Shown here: positions 6,440 to 10,431 of the stretch, in pieces | Layout: each line of letters opens with the position of its first letter | Position numbering within the stretch: position 1 is the stretch's first letter | NCBI GenBank assembly: GCA_900543175.1 | Contig: UQQO01000080.1 | Span: 1-10,431 of the forward strand | Origin: an uncultured Fusobacterium sp. | GTDB taxonomy: Bacteria; Fusobacteriota; Fusobacteriia; Fusobacteriales; Fusobacteriaceae | Length of the DNA stretch: 10,431 bases | Reading direction: 5' to 3' | The notes under the pieces: model-generated | What the model saw: the letters and a program-made list of their open reading frames with translations, nothing else | Told to the model about the DNA's origin: nothing | The model's database searches: none | Program-made: the position numbers and the translations under genes

Positions 6440-6797
6440 AAACTATAATATATCTAACTAAGCTAAACTATCTAGCACATCGCTAGGTTTTGGCAAAGTA
6501 CCTTTGTATTTAGCGATTATTAGTCAAGTTAAGTTATTAAAACTTATATTTTAAATATCAGCTAAATTCCATATCAAAGAATAAAGAGAGAGTAAACCTC
6601 ATCTGACTATTGGTATCGCAGGAGTTCCACTCCTGCATCTCAAAAATAGTAGTCGCTAAAGCTTCTCTATTTTTTGAACTCGACTTCGTCTCAAACACAT
6701 CGGAATTTTTAGCGTCAGATTTCGTGACTCTCTCTAATGTTCTTCTCCAAATTCCATTTTAGCTGATATTTGGGAAAGAAAAAATATATTATAGTTT
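6440..6797. repeat. Structured element with 14-bp terminal inverted repeats (MITE-like or ncRNA)
   Basis: This fills most of the 422-base gap between the convergent DJ-1 and lrgB genes. The ends are perfect 14-bp inverted repeats (AAACTATAATATAT at 6440-6453 and its complement at 6784-6797). Inside are further complementary pairs: 6479-6485 with 6511-6517 (around a CAAAG/CTTTG hairpin at 6494-6506), 6553-6566 with 6758-6771 (14 bp), 6585-6593 with 6727-6735 (9 bp) and 6601-6607 with 6714-6720 (7 bp). A tight hairpin lies at 6618-6636 (GCAGGAG/CTCCTGC), plus alternatives 6642-6649/6667-6674 and 6654-6660/6708-6714. The pairs nest into a branched fold. The core 6601-6720 has 48 G/C in 120 bases, clearly above its surroundings. 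No matching target duplication, tRNA, RNase P or tmRNA signature is seen. The function is unknown. Confidence 0.55.
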
Positions 6798-6803
6798 TTA
6801 TTT

Positions 6804-7496
6804 TTAAAAGAATATTGCCCTAACTAAAGGAGCTATTGCTATAGTTAAAATTCCAGCTATAACTATTGAAAGAGCACTCATTGCCCCTTCTACCTCTCCC
6901 ATCTCTATCGCTCTACTTGTTCCAACAGCATGGCTTGATATACCTATTCCTATTCCCTTTGCCACTGGATGTTTTATTCTACAAAGAGAACACACATATG
7001 GTGCTGACACATTCCCTATTATTCCTGTAACTATAATAGCAAATACTGTTATTGATGGAATCCCACCTAATAAAGTAGAAAGTTCAATTCCAATAGGAGT
7101 TGTTATAGATTTAGGCATAAAAGACAATAGTAATTTTTGATCTATCCCCATAATCTTTCCTAAAACAACTACTGAGATTATAGCAGTTAAAGATCCTGCA
7201 ATCCCTCCAACCATTATAGGTAAAAAATTCTTTTTCAAAAGATTTAATTGTCTGTATAGTGGAACAGCAAGTACAACTGTTGCTGGAGCTAAGAAAAATA
7301 GTATTAAATCTCCTCCAACCATATAATTGCTAACTGGTACTTTAAAATAATTTAAAAATCCCATAACTATAATTGTTCCTATAAGTAGTGGATTAAATAG
7401 TGCTAATTTAGTTTTATTAAATATATATTTCCCTATTTCAAATGCTACAAGACTTATTACCACTCCAAAAAGAGGTGTATTAGTTAAGCTTTCCAT
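6804..7496 (-). CDS. lrgB: LrgB/CidB-family membrane protein
   Basis: Multi-spanning inner-membrane partner of LrgA in the LrgAB/CidAB holin-like system, which relatives use in cell lysis control and in pyruvate or glycolate movement. It has 230 residues, the normal size. Family motifs are FLAPATVVLAVPLY (68-81), PKSITTPIGIELS (128-140) and GIGISSHAVGTSRAIEMGEVEGAMS (183-207), and hydrophobic helices cover most of the chain. The frame extends to a TTG seven codons upstream, but AAGGAG lies 7 bases before the ATG at 7494-7496, so I start there. That leaves a 17-base overlap with the end of lrgA, which suggests coupled translation. No LytSR-type two-component genes are nearby. The actual transported substrate cannot be told from sequence. 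Confidence 0.93.
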   Translation of the reverse strand: MESLTNTPLFGVVISLVAFEIGKYIFNKTKLALFNPLLIGTIIVMGFLNYFKVPVSNYMVGGDLILFFLAPATVVLAVPLYRQLNLLKKNFLPIMVGGIAGSLTAIISVVVLGKIMGIDQKLLLSFMPKSITTPIGIELSTLLGGIPSITVFAIIVTGIIGNVSAPYVCSLCRIKHPVAKGIGIGISSHAVGTSRAIEMGEVEGAMSALSIVIAGILTIAIAPLVRAIFF

Positions 7497-7842
7497 ATTT
7501 TTTCTCCTTTCTCTCAATCATATATTGCACTGTTAAACCTGTAACTATCATTGTCAATATTGTTGTAAATATCAATATAAATATTATCTTAAAAATCCCT
7601 GTTTTTAAAAGATATAAAGACTCTATAAGTTTAACAGATGGCGGCATAAAAAATATTGTCATATTTACCAATAGAAAATCACTTGCCTTTTCTATCTTCT
7701 CTAGCTTTATAACCTTAAAATAAAGCATTACAAATAAAAGTAACATTCCATTTATAGTTCCAGGCAAAGGGAAGTTTAAAACTTCTGCCATAAGAACACC
7801 AATATAATTAATAATAAAAATAATTAGAAATTCTTGTATCAT
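7480..7842 (-). CDS. lrgA: LrgA/CidA-family holin-like protein
   Basis: Small inner-membrane protein of 120 residues with about four hydrophobic segments (4-20, 28-42, 56-73, 83-108) and a charged C-terminal tail (ERKEKKYGK). Diagnostic motifs are FPLPGTINGMLLLF (24-37) and LLVNMTIFFMPPSVKLIE (57-74). It is the first gene of the lrgAB pair and is expected to act with LrgB. In relatives the pair modulates murein hydrolase export or cell death and transports pyruvate under low-oxygen conditions. The ATG follows AGGAGGAG. A promoter lies close upstream, and the lysS terminator separates the pair from lysS. Confidence 0.92.
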   Translation of the reverse strand: MIQEFLIIFIINYIGVLMAEVLNFPLPGTINGMLLLFVMLYFKVIKLEKIEKASDFLLVNMTIFFMPPSVKLIESLYLLKTGIFKIIFILIFTTILTMIVTGLTVQYMIERKEKKYGKLN

Positions 7843-7870
7843 TTTCTCCTCCTGATTATTGATAAAAAAT

Positions 7871-7899
7871 ATTTTAGCACTTTTTGTTCAGAATTGCAA
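7871..7899 (-). promoter_or_regulatory. Probable lrgAB promoter
   Basis: On the minus strand there is TTGCAA (complement of 7894-7899), a 17-base spacer and TAAAAT (complement of 7871-7876) preceded by TGC, an extended -10. The sequence AAAAAGTGCTAA across spacer and -10 also occurs in the HU promoter. The implied leader is about 22 bases. Confidence 0.65.
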
Positions 7900-7933
7900 A
7901 AACTTTCAAATATATTTTTTTCTTTGAACACAA

Positions 7934-7962
7934 AAAGACTGATTCTAAATGAATCAGTCTTT
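7934..7962 (-). terminator. Intrinsic terminator of lysS
   Basis: A 12-bp perfect stem (AAAGACTGATTC with GAATCAGTCTTT) around a 5-base loop starts 13 bases beyond the lysS stop. On the minus strand it ends in a run of five T residues. It insulates lrgAB from lysS. Confidence 0.88.
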
Positions 7963-7975
7963 AAAAATTTTTTTA

Positions 7976-9475
<1,500 letters not shown>

Positions 9476-10431
9476 TTATTTTAATTTAAGCAAATATATA
9501 CTACTTTTTGTACTCCAAGAAGTATTAGGATAATTTTGTCTTACATAGGTAAAATAATTTCTTGCTTCTTCTTTGTTTCCAAGATTTGCATAGGCTATTG
9601 CCATATTATAATATATTTCTGCCTTTTTGTCATTGCTTTTTTCTAAAGATAGTGCTTTCTTAAAGTTTTCCACTGCCTTTTTATAGTTTTCAACTTGTAT
9701 ACTACTTTGACCTATATAATAGTATAATTGATTACTTTCTTCATAGTCCTTATTAATCTCGCTTGCTCTTTGGAAATGTACAAGTGCCTCTACATAGTTT
9801 CCGTTGTTATAACTACTCTCTCCATTTGATAGAAAGTTTTTAAATTGTGTATAATTTTGATTTTCTATGTTCTCCATAGCATTTTCCATAGTTCCATCAC
9901 TAGGAGCAAATATTCCGAAAATTCCTCCTAAAATCTCTGGAGAAACTCCCTCTATTGTTCCATTGATATATTGATTTCCTTTATTGATATCTCCATTTTT
10001 TAAATACCAATTTCCAATAAATTCAGCTAATTCCTTGCTAGGATTTGTTTTAAAATACTTCTCTAAAAACTCAACTTCATCTCTACTAGCTACACTTTTA
10101 GTAGTAATTATATTTTTTAAAGTTTCATTTAAAATGCTATTTTCCTCACTAAACTCTAACATCATAGAATCAAGCTTTATATTTTTATCTCCTGAAAGAG
10201 AAAGTGCATCTATTATACTTAATTTATCATGTTCATCAAGATTACCAAATTTCTTTAAGAAATTAAGTTCTTCTTTAACGATTCTATTATTTCCAGCTTT
10301 ACTTGCCACTTCCATTAACATAAAAGAGATTTCCTTACCTCTAAAGCTATCTGGAAATGCGATTCTATGTAAAGCAACACTATCTTGTAGTAATTTTAAA
10401 TTACCCATAGCAGAATGTTTTAGAAATATAT
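9476..10431 (-). CDS. Tetratricopeptide-repeat protein, 5' end outside the window
   Basis: The frame stays open to the right edge. The first in-window ATG (10406-10408) has no ribosome binding site, and in-frame residues FLKHSA precede it, so this is the C-terminal part of a longer protein. Counting from that Met, residues 195-222, 226-258 and 263-296 form three TPR units (GESSYNNGNYVEALVHFQRA, YYYIGQSSIQVENYKKAVENF, AEIYYNMAIAYANLGNKEEARNYF). The last ends with YPNT, as in YbgF/BamD-type repeats. The upstream part is helical with degenerate repeats. TPR arrays hold protein partners; envelope assembly or peptidoglycan roles are common but nothing here specifies the partner. lysS starts 18 bases later, so they are likely co-transcribed. 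Confidence 0.82.
   Translation of the reverse strand, partial: IFLKHSAMGNLKLLQDSVALHRIAFPDSFRGKEISFMLMEVASKAGNNRIVKEELNFLKKFGNLDEHDKLSIIDALSLSGDKNIKLDSMMLEFSEENSILNETLKNIITTKSVASRDEVEFLEKYFKTNPSKELAEFIGNWYLKNGDINKGNQYINGTIEGVSPEILGGIFGIFAPSDGTMENAMENIENQNYTQFKNFLSNGESSYNNGNYVEALVHFQRASEINKDYEESNQLYYYIGQSSIQVENYKKAVENFKKALSLEKSNDKKAEIYYNMAIAYANLGNKEEARNYFTYVRQNYPNTSWSTKSSIYLLKLK

Noticed and set aside
6600..6640. tRNA or known housekeeping RNA in the GC-rich hairpin region
   Set aside because: No T-loop GTTCRA motif, acceptor stem or cloverleaf fits. No RNase P, tmRNA or SRP signatures were seen.
7497..7517. TTG start seven codons upstream for lrgB
   Set aside because: The only ribosome binding site (AAGGAG) lies inside this extension and serves the ATG at 7494-7496. 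The family length also fits the shorter form.

Overview
The window is AT-rich chromosomal DNA of a Gram-negative-type anaerobe, most likely a Fusobacterium (genus-level inference). This rests on very low GC, strong A/T codon bias, AGGAGG-type ribosome binding sites, and a gene set typical of that group: an HU protein with a Lys-rich tail, a family 5 lipoprotein, an M42 aminopeptidase, a split LysO exporter and LrgAB. No database search was possible. All functional names come from motifs read in the translated proteins.

Layout. Positions 106-3158 lie on the minus strand: a peptide-type ABC transporter lipoprotein is followed after 36 bases by an M42 metallopeptidase (uptake then cleavage of peptides). 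An HU gene with its own promoter and terminator comes next. Positions 3390-5337 lie on the plus strand: galM (aldose 1-epimerase) and a LysO-type amino-acid exporter encoded as two coupled genes, closed by a strong hairpin terminator. The divergent 231-base spacer at 3159-3389 holds promoters for both directions and a 13-bp perfect inverted repeat over the lipoprotein promoter. Positions 5471-6429 hold a compact operon with a near-consensus promoter, an unrecognised 85-residue acidic protein, a DJ-1/PfpI protein and a bidirectional terminator.

Positions 6440-6797 have no convincing gene but hold the most unusual structure in the window. It is about 358 bases bounded by 14-bp inverted repeats. 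Inside are several nested complementary segments and a core that is visibly richer in GC than its surroundings. It looks like a small non-autonomous repeat (MITE-like) or a structured RNA.

Positions 6804-10431 are all minus strand. lrgA and lrgB overlap and have their own promoter. Upstream of them lies lysS (lysyl-tRNA synthetase) with its terminator. lysS follows, after 18 bases, a TPR-repeat protein whose 5' end lies beyond the right edge.

Most of the window is ordinary housekeeping and transport. I do not see a clear new multi-gene system. The best candidates for something undescribed are the 6440-6797 element, the small acidic protein paired with DJ-1, and the inverted-repeat operator.
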